Of a stretch of DNA of 64,000 bases, positions 8,730-17,545 are shown piece by piece (positions within the stretch are counted from its first letter, which is position 1; each line of letters opens with the position of its first letter). The stretch comes from UBA11358 sp049517655. Its GTDB lineage: Bacteria; Verrucomicrobiota; Verrucomicrobiia; Limisphaerales; UBA11358. The notes beneath the pieces are model-generated. The model was given only the letters and a program-made list of their open reading frames with translations, ran no database searches and was not told where the DNA came from. Position numbers and translations under genes: made by a program. The stretch lies in assembly GCA_049517655.1 (NCBI GenBank), contig JBEKRQ010000001.1, forward strand, positions 62,001-126,000, in the 5' to 3' direction.

Positions 8730-8867
8730 ATGAAACGCCAGTATCAGCCATCAAAAATCCGGCGCAGACGGCAGCACGGATTTCTCGCCCGCAAATCCAC
8801 CAGGAGCGGCCGTGCCACACTGCGCAACCGCCGCCGTGTGGGGCGCAAACGTTTGACGCCCGTTTAA
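8730..8867 (+). CDS. rpmH: 50S ribosomal protein L34
   Basis: A 45-residue basic protein, MKRQYQPSKIRRRRQHGF at its start, ending RVGRKRLTPV; this is the unmistakable L34 sequence and length. It is the first gene of the conserved rpmH-rnpA-yidD-yidC-jag series, 5 bases ahead of rnpA. L34 is a component of the large ribosomal subunit. Confidence 0.96.
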   Translation: MKRQYQPSKIRRRRQHGFLARKSTRSGRATLRNRRRVGRKRLTPV

Positions 8868-8872
8868 TCCGC

Positions 8873-9247
8873 GTGCCCATGCCCGCCGAAATGCCGAAAC
8901 GACTGCAGCTGCGCCGCCGGATGCGGCTCCAGCATCAGCGCGATTTCGCGCGCGTGCGGGAGCAAGGACAGCGGCTTGTGCTCGGCTGTCTCATCGCCAA
9001 CTGGCATCCGCTACCCGACAGCGCGAAACCGAAATTGGGCATCATCACGAGCAAACGCATTGGCGGCGCGGTCGAACGCAGCCGCGCGCGGCGATTGCTG
9101 CGTGAAAGCTTTCGGTTGCATCAAAATGAATTCACGCAGCCGGTGGAACTTGTGCTCGTCGCGCGGCCTTCGATTGCAGGACGCGGTTTTGCCGGGGTCG
9201 AAAAGGATTTTTTAATGGCGCTGCGCCGTGCCGGTTTGTTGAAATGA
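8873..9247 (+). CDS. rnpA: Ribonuclease P protein component
   Basis: Protein of up to 124 residues binding the RNase P RNA for tRNA 5' maturation. The signature SKRIGGAVERSRARRLLRES (about residues 60-79) is present, together with the aromatic/basic N-terminal pattern HQRDFARVREQGQR. The start is GTG at 8873; ATG at 8879 or 8891 are alternatives that keep the whole domain. It lies between rpmH and yidD as in most bacteria. Confidence 0.94.
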   Translation: MPMPAEMPKRLQLRRRMRLQHQRDFARVREQGQRLVLGCLIANWHPLPDSAKPKLGIITSKRIGGAVERSRARRLLRESFRLHQNEFTQPVELVLVARPSIAGRGFAGVEKDFLMALRRAGLLK

Positions 9248-9254
9248 AATAAAC

Positions 9255-9530
9255 GTGAATCCACTCCAACACATTTTGATTTTTGCCGTTCGCGTTTATC
9301 GCTGGACGGTTTCGCCGGCGCAAACTTTTTTGTTCGGGCCGACCGGCGGCTGCCGTTTCACGCCAACCTGCTCGCAATACGCGATTGAGGCGATTCGCGC
9401 GCGCGGCGCGGTCATGGGTGGCTGGCTGGCGGTCAAACGGATTTGCCGCTGTCATCCGTGGGACGGCCCCGCTCACGCGGGGCGGAGTTGCGGATGCGAT
9501 CCGGTGCCAAAAAAAGAATTCGGAATTTAA
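9255..9530 (+). CDS. yidD: Membrane protein insertion efficiency factor YidD
   Basis: Small protein of 91 residues from a GTG start. It carries the family pattern YRWTVSPAQTFLFGPTGGCR, then FTPTCSQYAIEAI and the cysteine block KRICRCHPW. YidD assists YidC-dependent insertion at the inner face of the membrane. It lies 7 bases after rnpA and 6 before yidC. Confidence 0.94.
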   Translation: MNPLQHILIFAVRVYRWTVSPAQTFLFGPTGGCRFTPTCSQYAIEAIRARGAVMGGWLAVKRICRCHPWDGPAHAGRSCGCDPVPKKEFGI

Positions 9531-9536
9531 TTTCTC

Positions 9537-11306
9537 ATGGATCGAACCGGCATCATCGTCGTCACAATTTGCATCATCCTGCTCGGCTTTTGGTTTATTG
9601 CGGAGCAAAAGTATTCCTCGCCGATGCCCCGGCAGCAAACGGCAACCAATGCGGTTGCGGCTCCCAAACCCGAGGTGGAAAATCCCATCGCCGCTTCCCC
9701 GGTGCCAGGCATGGCCCCCGGTTTTTTGTTCGACACAAACGTGCCGGAAGAATTGAAAGTCATCACGAATACGCACGCGCGGTATACGTTCACTTCACGC
9801 GGTGGCGGACTAAAATCAGTGGAGCTGCTCGATTTTCCCGAGACGGTTTCGCCGCGCTGGAAAAGGGAAGCGGCGGCCAACGGCGTGGCCACGTTGAATA
9901 CTCATGCCGCCGTGCCGGTGCTGGCGATTTTGGGTGCGCCGGATCTGATTGGCGACGGCAATTTCACATTGACGGGAACCGACGATGGCATTCGCGCCGA
10001 GAAGTCTTTCGCAAACGGATTGCGCATCGTGAAAGAATTCCACGCCGGCTCGAATTATCTCGTGAACGCGACTGTGCGGCTGGGAAACACATCCGGCAAA
10101 TCCATTTCATTGCCCGCGCAGGAATGGGTCGTTGGCACGGCGACGCCGATGGGGCCGGATGACAACGGCACAGCCGAGGGCATCATGTGGTATAACGGCG
10201 CGAAGGATGAACAGATCAGCCTGTCCTATTTCAGCACCAGCACCACATTCTTGTTTTTCTTTTCCAGAACTCCAAAAACGGAATACCTCGCCGGCGCAAA
10301 TAACGTCGTTTGGGCGGCGGCGCACAATCAATTTTTCGCGCTCATCGCGATGCTGAACACAAATCAGCCGGCGCAGCAAGTCGTCGCGCGCCCGGTCAAT
10401 CTGCCACTCGAGCCAATGCCGGGCGCGCCATCACCGGAAGGCATTCAAACCGCTTTGGTTTATCCGGCGCAAACTCTCGGAACGAATCAGGTGGTTGAGC
10501 GACAAATCGTTTTCTTTGCGGGACCAAAGGAGTATCGGACATTGGCGCGCATCGGGGAGGAATTTCAAAATCACGCCGACCTTGTGATGAATTTTGGGGG
10601 CTTTTGGGGCTTTTTTGCGAAGGCGTTGCTGTTGGGAATGAACTGGCTGCATGATATCACCAGACTGGGTTACGGCTGGGTCATCGTGCTGTTCACGGTC
10701 CTCCTCCGGGCGATTTTCTGGCCGTTGACGGCGGCGAGCACGCGTTCGATGAAAAAAATGCAGGCGCTCGCGCCGGAAGTGAAAGCGCTCAAGGAAAAAT
10801 ACAAGGACGACCCGCAAAAATTCACGCAAAAGCAAATGGAGCTTTGGAAGAAAAACAAAGTCAGCCCGATGGGCGGCTGTCTGCCAATGGCCATTCAAAT
10901 GCCCGTGTTCATCGGCTTTTTCACAATGATCCGCAGCGCCATTGAATTGCGCGGCGCAAGTTTTCTGTGGGCCAGGGATTTGTCCAAGCCGGACACGCTG
11001 TTCATGATCCCGGGCATCAATTTTCCGTTCAACCTGCTGCCGCTGCTCATGGGCGGGGCGATGTTATGGCAATCGCATCTGACGCCGCCGTCGCCGGGCA
11101 TGGATCCGACGCAGGCAAAAATCATGCGTTATATGCCGCTGATTTTCCTGGTGTTCCTTTACAATTACTCGGCCGGAATGGCGCTTTACATGACGGTCAG
11201 TACCCTGTTGGGCGTCGTGCAAACCAAACTGACAAAAATGAATCAGGCTCCGATTACGCCGGGCGCTGCTTCAGTATTGACGCCGCCGCAAAAAAAGAAA
11301 AAATGA
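9537..11306 (+). CDS. yidC: Membrane protein insertase YidC
   Basis: Gram-negative type YidC of 589 residues: an N-terminal membrane anchor (residues 6-22), a large periplasmic beta domain (about 60-330), then the conserved insertase core with five helices (WLHDITRLGYGWVIVLFTV, then the cytoplasmic hairpin SMKKMQALAPEVKALKEKYK and the MGGCLPMAIQMPVFIGFF segment). It inserts and folds inner-membrane proteins with or without SecYEG. Its TGA overlaps the ATG of the KH/R3H gene (ATGA), suggesting coupled translation. Confidence 0.96.
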   Translation: MDRTGIIVVTICIILLGFWFIAEQKYSSPMPRQQTATNAVAAPKPEVENPIAASPVPGMAPGFLFDTNVPEELKVITNTHARYTFTSRGGGLKSVELLDFPETVSPRWKREAAANGVATLNTHAAVPVLAILGAPDLIGDGNFTLTGTDDGIRAEKSFANGLRIVKEFHAGSNYLVNATVRLGNTSGKSISLPAQEWVVGTATPMGPDDNGTAEGIMWYNGAKDEQISLSYFSTSTTFLFFFSRTPKTEYLAGANNVVWAAAHNQFFALIAMLNTNQPAQQVVARPVNLPLEPMPGAPSPEGIQTALVYPAQTLGTNQVVERQIVFFAGPKEYRTLARIGEEFQNHADLVMNFGGFWGFFAKALLLGMNWLHDITRLGYGWVIVLFTVLLRAIFWPLTAASTRSMKKMQALAPEVKALKEKYKDDPQKFTQKQMELWKKNKVSPMGGCLPMAIQMPVFIGFFTMIRSAIELRGASFLWARDLSKPDTLFMIPGINFPFNLLPLLMGGAMLWQSHLTPPSPGMDPTQAKIMRYMPLIFLVFLYNYSAGMALYMTVSTLLGVVQTKLTKMNQAPITPGAASVLTPPQKKKK

Positions 11307-11779
11307 TGGCACACGCGATTTTTAATTTTATGCCTGCTCAACCGAAAGAAATTCTGGAGAAAATTCTCGCAACGCTTGGCTTTCCGGCAACTGTTGAGGA
11401 ACACAAACTTGAAGAAGGTCTTTTGCTTGATGTAAAGACCGACGACGCCGGACGGCTCATCGGACGCCAGGGCCAAACACTGGCCGATTTGCAATACATC
11501 ACGAACCGGATTCTTTTTCAGCAGGATGCCACTGCGCCCAAGGTGATGGTGGATGTGGGCGACTACCGTGCGCAGATGCGCGAAGCGCTCGTGAAAAAGG
11601 CAAAGAACGCCGCTGACAAAGTACGTCGCTGGGGCGACACGGTGGAATTGGAACCGCTGAATGCCTTTGACCGGCGCATTGTTCATCAAGCGCTGAAGGA
11701 TGATCACGACGTTGAAACACACAGCGTCGAGGTCGAAGGCTCGGATAAAAAAGCCATCCTCCTCCGTCCGAAGCACTGA
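11303..11779 (+). CDS. jag: KH/R3H RNA-binding protein (Jag/KhpB/EloR type, short form)
   Basis: Protein of 158 residues. A KH domain contains GRLIGRQGQTLADLQYITNR (about residues 52-71) and an R3H-like domain follows with EPLNAFDRRIVHQAL and the ending HSVEVEGSDKKAILLRP. The N-terminal Jag_N domain found in many Gram-positive homologues is absent. The ATG at 11303 overlaps the yidC stop; a second ATG follows at 11306. In other bacteria this protein binds RNA and affects cell elongation; its task here is inferred. Confidence 0.9.
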   Translation: MMAHAIFNFMPAQPKEILEKILATLGFPATVEEHKLEEGLLLDVKTDDAGRLIGRQGQTLADLQYITNRILFQQDATAPKVMVDVGDYRAQMREALVKKAKNAADKVRRWGDTVELEPLNAFDRRIVHQALKDDHDVETHSVEVEGSDKKAILLRPKH

Positions 11780-11787
11780 GCGCGGCT

Positions 11788-12165
11788 TTACGGATTGAGA
11801 ATGATTAACTTATACACCGGCGAGTAGGCGCTGCCGGGCTTGGGCGGCGTGCCGAAGTTGTTGTAGAGATAATCAAACTTGTAGCGATAAGAAACTTCGT
11901 TGACTCCGGATGGCACGGGCACAAAGCCTTCCCAGCGGCCGGTCATGAGCGGCGTCTGGCGCATGGCATAAAGCTGGCCGTTAACGAGCAGGTAGGGATG
12001 AATGGACTCCCATCGCAGCGATTGCTGTTGCGAGGTGAAGGCGACTTCGACCGGGTAAAGGTTGTTCGCATCGCGCGATTGTTGCAGCGGCGTCAAATTG
12101 GTGAACGTAGCGGCACAACCTGTCAGCAGCAGCACAGGCAAAACCATTAAGATTTTCTTCCACAT
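11788..12165 (-). CDS. Small lipoprotein
   Basis: Starting at the ATG at 12165 the product has 125 residues and begins MWKKILMVLPVLLLTGCAA, a lipoprotein signal with lipobox LTGC. The mature part is short and beta-rich, with WEGFVPVPSGVNEVSYRYKF and an ending on YKLIILNP. An in-frame extension up to 12231 has no signal character and is rejected. I do not recognise the family. It is convergent with jag (8 bases between stops). Confidence 0.75.
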   Translation of the reverse strand: MWKKILMVLPVLLLTGCAATFTNLTPLQQSRDANNLYPVEVAFTSQQQSLRWESIHPYLLVNGQLYAMRQTPLMTGRWEGFVPVPSGVNEVSYRYKFDYLYNNFGTPPKPGSAYSPVYKLIILNP

Positions 12166-12259
12166 AATGCACACAGCTTTACACCAGCGCGACCGGTTTG
12201 TAAAGTTGGATTTTACCACTTGAACCACCATCTTTTTTTGAGATATTGCCCGCTGCCTT

Positions 12260-13624
12260 ATGGACTCCCAAAACCAAGCCCCGCCGGGTTTTCATAATTA
12301 TCGCTGGGTCATCTGCGCGCTGCTGTTCTTTGGCACCACCTTCAACTATCTGGACCGGCAGGTGATCAGCTATTTGAAGGAGTTCTTCTGCACGCCGGCG
12401 GCGCAGGGAGGGTTTGGCTGGTCCAACACCGACTTCGCCTATTTGACCTCCTTCTTCACGGGATTTTACGCCGGCATGACGCTCGTTATGGGCTGGGTCA
12501 TTGATAGAATCGGCACCAAGCTGGGCCTGGCCCTGTCGCTCATCATCTGGTCAATCTGCGGGATTGCCAACGCCTTTGTCGGGCGGTTGCTGGTGATGCA
12601 TATTGCCGTGCGTAGCGCGTTCGCTGTCGGCGAAGCCGGCAATTTCCCTGCGTCCATTAAAACGGTCGCCGAATGGTTTCCCAAGCGGGAACGGGCGCTG
12701 GCCACGGGCATCTTTAACAGTGGTTCGAACTTTGGAGCGATGATGGCCGCCCTTCTGGTTCCCTGGTGCCTTATCTATTTTGGCAACGAAAAGGGGTGGA
12801 AAATGGCTTTCATTCTCACAGGCGCTTCGGGTTTTCTCTGGCTGATTTTCTGGTTTTGGCTTTATGGCACGCCTGACAAGCAGAAACGGCTTTCAAAGGC
12901 CGAACACGATTATATTCACATCGACGATGAGGTTGCGGCCAACGATGCCAACGAGGACAGAGGAAAGTTTTCCTGGTGGAGGCTCTTTCGCTATCGCCAG
13001 GCTTGGGCATTCTTTTTCGGGAAGTTTATGACCGATGGCGTTTGGTGGTTCTACCTATTCTGGCTGCCGGATTATCTAATCAAACAATTTCACATGACCA
13101 CGCAGCAGGTCATGCTCCCGACATTTGTTGTGTATGGTATTGCCATCGTCGGCAGTGTTTACGGCGGCAGCATCCCCATGACCCTCATCAAAAAAGGCTG
13201 GCCGGTCTATAAGGCCCGCATGACGGCGATGTTTATCATTGCCCTGGCCCCGCTGGCGGTTTTGACGACACAATACTTCGGCAACGTCGAACATTTTGGA
13301 AAAATGGCCGCCGTGCTCGCCGTCGCGACGATTTGCGTCGGCGCCGCCGCGCATCAGGCGTGGTCGGCAAATCTTTTCACAACCGTCTCGGATATGTTTC
13401 CCAAAAAAACGGTCGCAAGCGTTACTGGCATTGGCACTGCGGCCGGCGGTGTTGGTGGCGGCGTCATTTTGCAAATGCTCGCAGGCAGGCTGACCGACCA
13501 CTTCAAACAAACGCCGCAAACGGCTTACCTCGTCATGTTCATCATCTGCGGCCTGAGCTACCTGATTGCGTGGGGCGTGATGAAGGCGCTGGTACCCAGG
13601 CACAAACCGATCACCGACCTATAA
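12260..13624 (+). CDS. MFS transporter, anion:cation symporter type (probable hexuronate uptake)
   Basis: Membrane protein of 454 residues with about 12 hydrophobic helices. NYLDRQVISY in helix 1, GWVIDRIGTKLG in the first inter-helix loop and VGEAGNFPASIKTVAEWFPK match the ACS family that includes ExuT and GudP. Uptake of glucuronate or galacturonate is inferred from the adjacent uxaC and the other uronate genes. It is convergent with uxaC, with a terminator between them. Confidence 0.85.
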   Translation: MDSQNQAPPGFHNYRWVICALLFFGTTFNYLDRQVISYLKEFFCTPAAQGGFGWSNTDFAYLTSFFTGFYAGMTLVMGWVIDRIGTKLGLALSLIIWSICGIANAFVGRLLVMHIAVRSAFAVGEAGNFPASIKTVAEWFPKRERALATGIFNSGSNFGAMMAALLVPWCLIYFGNEKGWKMAFILTGASGFLWLIFWFWLYGTPDKQKRLSKAEHDYIHIDDEVAANDANEDRGKFSWWRLFRYRQAWAFFFGKFMTDGVWWFYLFWLPDYLIKQFHMTTQQVMLPTFVVYGIAIVGSVYGGSIPMTLIKKGWPVYKARMTAMFIIALAPLAVLTTQYFGNVEHFGKMAAVLAVATICVGAAAHQAWSANLFTTVSDMFPKKTVASVTGIGTAAGGVGGGVILQMLAGRLTDHFKQTPQTAYLVMFIICGLSYLIAWGVMKALVPRHKPITDL

Positions 13625-13653
13625 AGGCAGTGATTAGACTCTTTCAAAACAAA

Positions 13654-13690
13654 AGCCCGTTGAAGCATCTGTTCCAACGGGCTGAGTTTT
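13654..13690. terminator. Terminator between the convergent MFS and uxaC genes
   Basis: Stem AGCCCGTTG (13654-13662) pairs exactly with CAACGGGCT (13675-13683) and is followed by a T-run; the other side is A-rich, so it can work in both directions. Confidence 0.75.
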
Positions 13691-13720
13691 TGACCGTCTT
13701 TTGCGGCAAACTGCCGGCAC

Positions 13721-15124
13721 TCAAGACGGGAACGCGAAGTAGTTTTTCGCGTTGCGGTAACAAACATCTGCAACAAGATTTGCAAGCCAATCGCGCCGGT
13801 CTGGCAAACGTCCGCTCACCACGTCCGCGCCGAGCATATCGCAGAGGATGCGACGGAAATACTCGTGGCGCGGGTAGGAAAGGAATGAGCGCGAATCGGT
13901 CAGCATCCCGACGAATCGGCTGAGCAAACCGAGATTGGAAAGTATGTCAAGCTGCGCGCGGATGCCGTTCTCCTGATCGAGAAACCACCATGCCGCGCCA
14001 TACTGCAGTTTGCCCGGCACGGAGCCGTCCTGAAAACTCCCCGGCATTCCGGCAAACAGATGCGTGTCGGCTGGATTTAAATTGTAGATGATCGTTTTCG
14101 GCAATTTGCCGTTGCGGTCGAGCCGGTCAAAATAACGCGCGAGTCCCGCCATTTGCGGATAATCACCTATGGTGTCGCAGCCCGCGTCCGCGCCGAGTTT
14201 GGCGGCCAGTCGCGAATTCGGGTCGCGCAAGGCGCCGAGGTGAAGCTGCTTGGTCCAATTTTTTTCCGCATCGAGCGCGCCGAAAAATTCCATCATAAAT
14301 GCCGCGAACCGCTCGACATCTTCAGGCGAAGCGGCTTTGCCTTTCAACGCTGCAGAGAAAATCGCCGCCGCCTTTTTCTCTGTGCAATCCAGCGCCGGCA
14401 TTCGCTCCAAACCGTGATCGGAAAGCCGTCCGCCATTGGCATGAAAGAAATCGTGCCGTTTGCTCAACGCCTTGAGAAACCCATTGAATGTGTTTGCCTT
14501 GACACCGGAAACTTCACTCAATTTTTTCACCCACGCCTTGAAACGCTCCAGTTGCCCAACGCGCAAGGCGTTGTCAGGGCGAAACGCCGGGAAAACCTTC
14601 ACCCGCCAACCGGATTTTGCGATTGCCCGGTGATATTCAAGTGTGTCAGTAGGATCGTCCGTGGTGCAGATGACTTCGACTTTCATGCGCTCGACCAGGC
14701 CACGCACGGAGTAACCCGGTTGTGCAAGTAAACGATTCACTTCGTCCCACGCGGCCTGCGCCGTGCCTTCTTCAAGCAGTGTTTCGAGGCCGAAATAACG
14801 GCGCAATTCTAGGTGCGCCCAGTGAAAGAGCGGGTTGCGCAACGTTTTCGGAACAGTAGCAGCCCACGCCTGAAATTTTTCACGCGGCGAGGCATCGCCG
14901 GTGATGAGGCGTTCCGGCACGCCGTTCGCCCGCATCGCGCGCCATTTGTAATGATCGCCTTCCAGCCATACTTCCTGGATGTTTTTGAAACGCCGGTCTT
15001 CGGCCAGGTCGCGCGGCGAGAGATGGCAGTGATAATCAATTATTGGCTGGTCCGCCGCGATGCTGTGATACAGCTCGCGGGCCACGTCGTTCGACAGCAA
15101 AAAATCCTTGTCACAGAATTTCAT
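13721..15124 (-). CDS. uxaC: Glucuronate (uronate) isomerase
   Basis: Full-length (467 residues) member of the UxaC family, a TIM-barrel metalloenzyme converting glucuronate to fructuronate or galacturonate to tagaturonate. The N-terminus contains the metal-site segment IIDYHCHLSPRDLAED, followed by NIQEVWLEGDHYKWRAMRANGV; later CTTDDPTDTLEYH and FRPDNALRV are family-typical. Downstream genes on the same strand (SDR oxidoreductase and DUF2088 protein lie upstream in transcription order) support a uronate pathway. Confidence 0.95.
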   Translation of the reverse strand: MKFCDKDFLLSNDVARELYHSIAADQPIIDYHCHLSPRDLAEDRRFKNIQEVWLEGDHYKWRAMRANGVPERLITGDASPREKFQAWAATVPKTLRNPLFHWAHLELRRYFGLETLLEEGTAQAAWDEVNRLLAQPGYSVRGLVERMKVEVICTTDDPTDTLEYHRAIAKSGWRVKVFPAFRPDNALRVGQLERFKAWVKKLSEVSGVKANTFNGFLKALSKRHDFFHANGGRLSDHGLERMPALDCTEKKAAAIFSAALKGKAASPEDVERFAAFMMEFFGALDAEKNWTKQLHLGALRDPNSRLAAKLGADAGCDTIGDYPQMAGLARYFDRLDRNGKLPKTIIYNLNPADTHLFAGMPGSFQDGSVPGKLQYGAAWWFLDQENGIRAQLDILSNLGLLSRFVGMLTDSRSFLSYPRHEYFRRILCDMLGADVVSGRLPDRRDWLANLVADVCYRNAKNYFAFPS

Positions 15125-15154
15125 AATTCATTTGATTCAATTTTATTTTCCGAT

Positions 15155-16015
15155 TTAAACCCCGCTGAATGCCGCGAAACCGCCGTCAACCGGCAGCACC
15201 ACGCCGGTCACAAAGCCTGACGCCTCGTCCGACACCAGCCACAATAGCGCCCCGACCAGGTCGTCCGGCACGCCAAACCTTCCCATCGGCGTGTGCGCGA
15301 GGATGGTATTGCCGCGCGGAGTCAATGAACCGTCCGGCTTGGTAAGCAGGGCGCGATTCTGGTCCGTGAGAAAGAAACCGGGCGCGATGGCGTTGACGCG
15401 GACGCCGACCTTCGAGAAGTGCACCGCCAGCCATTGCGTGAAGTTGCTGACCGCCGCCTTCGCGCCGCTGTAGGCTGGAATCTTCGTCAATGGCCGAAAC
15501 GAGTTCATTGAGGAAATGTTGATGATTGTGCCCTTACCCTTGCCGGCCATCTCGCGGGTGAATGCCTGTGTTGGCAAAAGCGTGCCGAGAAAGTTCAGAT
15601 TGAACACAAACTCGATGCCCTTCGGGTCGAGATCGTAGAACGTGATGATGTCCTTGGCCGTGCCGGACAGGTCTTCCTTGCGCAAATATTCGAGACTGGT
15701 TGTGCCTTTGGGATGATTGCCGCCGGCGCCGTTGATGAGAATGTCCACCGGACCGAGCTCCTTCTTTACCTTGTCATTGGCTGCGGCAAGACTTTCCTTG
15801 TCCAGCACGTTGCATGCGACACTGATGGCTATGCCGCCATCCTTGCGAATTTCTGCCGCCACGGCCTCTGCGGATTGCAGCTTTTTAAAACCTGTAACGG
15901 CAACTTTCGCGCCACACGCAGCGAGCGCGCGTGCCATGGTGCCACACAACACCCCGCTTCCGCCGGTGACCAGCGCGACCTGACCCTTCAGATTTACCTT
16001 AAATGGAACATTCAT
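15155..16015 (-). CDS. SDR oxidoreductase, probable D-mannonate oxidoreductase/fructuronate reductase
   Basis: Classical short-chain dehydrogenase of 286 residues from the ATG at 16015, which has an AAGGAA ribosome site; a TTG at 16030 is a poorer start. The cofactor motif is TGGSGVLCG, NGAG follows near residue 95, the active-site set includes SSMNSF and YSGAKAAV (YxxxK), and the C-terminus is GVVLPVDGGF. The long insert around GNHPKGTTSLEYL matches SDR-type mannonate oxidoreductases, which replace UxuB. It follows the isomerase step and would give mannonate. The neighbouring uxaC and MFS genes make this assignment likely but not certain. Confidence 0.82.
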   Translation of the reverse strand: MNVPFKVNLKGQVALVTGGSGVLCGTMARALAACGAKVAVTGFKKLQSAEAVAAEIRKDGGIAISVACNVLDKESLAAANDKVKKELGPVDILINGAGGNHPKGTTSLEYLRKEDLSGTAKDIITFYDLDPKGIEFVFNLNFLGTLLPTQAFTREMAGKGKGTIINISSMNSFRPLTKIPAYSGAKAAVSNFTQWLAVHFSKVGVRVNAIAPGFFLTDQNRALLTKPDGSLTPRGNTILAHTPMGRFGVPDDLVGALLWLVSDEASGFVTGVVLPVDGGFAAFSGV

Positions 16016-16037
16016 GTTTTTTCCTTCCAATTTATTT

Positions 16038-17312
16038 TTAGTCCTTGAATCGCCCGCGATACGCCCACAGACCGAGCGCCGGGTTCGAGATGTAAAAGGT
16101 TTTATCGCCGTCTGGCAGCGTGTTCCAACCGTCCTTAAGCTTGGCCGGATTGTAACGCTGCGTCATCTGTTTCAGATCGGCGTAGCGGAAGTTGACGCTC
16201 TCGATTTTCTGTCGCGTGAGGTGGCCGGGGCAATACGTGATGTTGAACCGGCCTTCCGACGAGCCGTGAATGAGGTGCGCCGCCGCGCTGAGATTGTTCT
16301 GCAATTCGGCGTTGGCCTTCACCGCCGACAGCGTTGCCGGTGTGCCGCGATAGCCGTATTTGCGAATCAACCGGTCAATCTCGGCATCCTCGCCGAATTC
16401 CTTCAGGCCGGGCGCAAGAACAATCAACTCGCCGCCGTCGGCCATGGCCATGCGCGTGCGATAAATACTCTTGTTGCCCAGCCACGTGCTCTTGAATTCA
16501 CCCGGGTCCAGATAAACAACGACCTTCTTGAGCGGTTCATCGAGCAAATCGAAATTCACCTTGAGCGACAGCGCGGCGGCCTTGTCGAAGCCCGAAACAT
16601 CATCACTCACGAACAAGCCGCACACGCGCAGTTTACCGTCGGCACCGTTCCCCACCACCGTGTGGACATACACGATGGGCAGGTGCTTTGTGAAATGCTC
16701 GGAGGCGTAATTGAGAATGCGGCGCACCGGCGTGTCCGCGCGCCCTATCATCCGCTCCATGCCGTAGGCCGCGCCGATGAAATGGCTTTTGTTGATGCTT
16801 TCCGTGCCGCCCGTGCCTACAAAAATGTTTTTATTGTAACTGGCCATCCCCATGACTTCGTGCGGAACAACCTGGCCGACGGACAGAATCAAATCGTGTT
16901 TGCCAGTCCAGATGAGGTTGGCCAGTTGCGCGTGCCAGGCGAAATCCACCGCGCCCCCGGACGCTTTTTTCACGAACTCCGCTGGCACTTCGCCGACGGT
17001 GGCGACGCCCGCGCGCCAGTTATGCACGCGGAACAATTCCGGCGGCACGCCGGCATACATTTCGGCGATCTGCTCCGGTGGCATCGGCGTGTGCGTGCCA
17101 AGTGCGGGCAGAACGTCCGTGAGACGCGGCCCGTAGTAGTCGTGGACGAACTTCGTCAACACGCCCGCCTGCGAATGGAACCGGGTGAAATCCGGCGGAA
17201 CAACCAGCACACGCTGGCGCGGGCCGAGTTGGTCAAGCGCCTTGAACAGTCCCTCGTGCAAATCGTCCACCGACAATTTGTCTTTTGCGGAACCGCGTGC
17301 GAAATAAAGCAT
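16038..17312 (-). CDS. DUF2088/LarA-like protein, possible sugar-acid epimerase
   Basis: Protein of 424 residues of the lactate-racemase (LarA) superfamily. Visible family segments are VVPPDFTRFHS near residue 40, the histidine segment ALGTHTPMPPEQ near 72, and VGQVVPHEVMGMASYNKNIF followed by GTGG. LarA uses a nickel-pincer cofactor to racemise a 2-hydroxy acid. This protein sits 22 bases upstream of the mannonate oxidoreductase-like SDR and in the uronate cluster, so a 2-epimerisation of a sugar acid (mannonate or similar) is a reasonable inference. No larB, larC or larE homologue is in the window. Confidence 0.75.
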   Translation of the reverse strand: MLYFARGSAKDKLSVDDLHEGLFKALDQLGPRQRVLVVPPDFTRFHSQAGVLTKFVHDYYGPRLTDVLPALGTHTPMPPEQIAEMYAGVPPELFRVHNWRAGVATVGEVPAEFVKKASGGAVDFAWHAQLANLIWTGKHDLILSVGQVVPHEVMGMASYNKNIFVGTGGTESINKSHFIGAAYGMERMIGRADTPVRRILNYASEHFTKHLPIVYVHTVVGNGADGKLRVCGLFVSDDVSGFDKAAALSLKVNFDLLDEPLKKVVVYLDPGEFKSTWLGNKSIYRTRMAMADGGELIVLAPGLKEFGEDAEIDRLIRKYGYRGTPATLSAVKANAELQNNLSAAAHLIHGSSEGRFNITYCPGHLTRQKIESVNFRYADLKQMTQRYNPAKLKDGWNTLPDGDKTFYISNPALGLWAYRGRFKD

Positions 17313-17368
17313 AGATTTCTAGCCCATCCTACACCGCAAGCACCGTGTCTGGCAACGTTGGGGAATGT

Positions 17369-17420
17369 TGTAGCGTCGGCTGTCTCAGCCGACAGTGCGC
17401 TGAGGACAGCGCACGCTACA
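17369..17420. repeat. Palindromic intergenic repeat, TGTAGCG family
   Basis: Outer arms TGTAGCGT (17369-17376) and ACGCTACA (17413-17420) enclose two smaller hairpins, CGGCTGTCTCAGCCG and GTGCGCTGAGGACAGCGCAC. It occupies the gap between the LarA-like gene and the lipoprotein gene; the rest of 17313-17545 shows nothing recognisable. Related to 3602-3659. Confidence 0.8.
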
Positions 17421-17545
17421 GTAAATCACGATGTCCCCGAATGATTAGTAGCACTCCTCACAGAGAGCCGCATCTTCAGTTTCTAGGAAAAAAACAAACG
17501 GGCAATCGGCGAAGTTTGCAGCCTGTTCAAGTACTGGGCGGCGAC

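Noticed and set aside
10967..11302. N-terminal extension of the KH/R3H protein
   Set aside because: It lies wholly inside yidC in another frame; the start is the ATG overlapping the yidC stop.
8730..11779. Possible replication origin next to rpmH-rnpA-yidD-yidC-jag
   Set aside because: dnaA is not upstream of rpmH and I see no cluster of DnaA boxes; the gene series alone does not mark an origin.
16014..17444. Long plus-strand reading frame opposite the LarA-like gene
   Set aside because: It is the antisense shadow of a clear family member and has no recognisable motif of its own.
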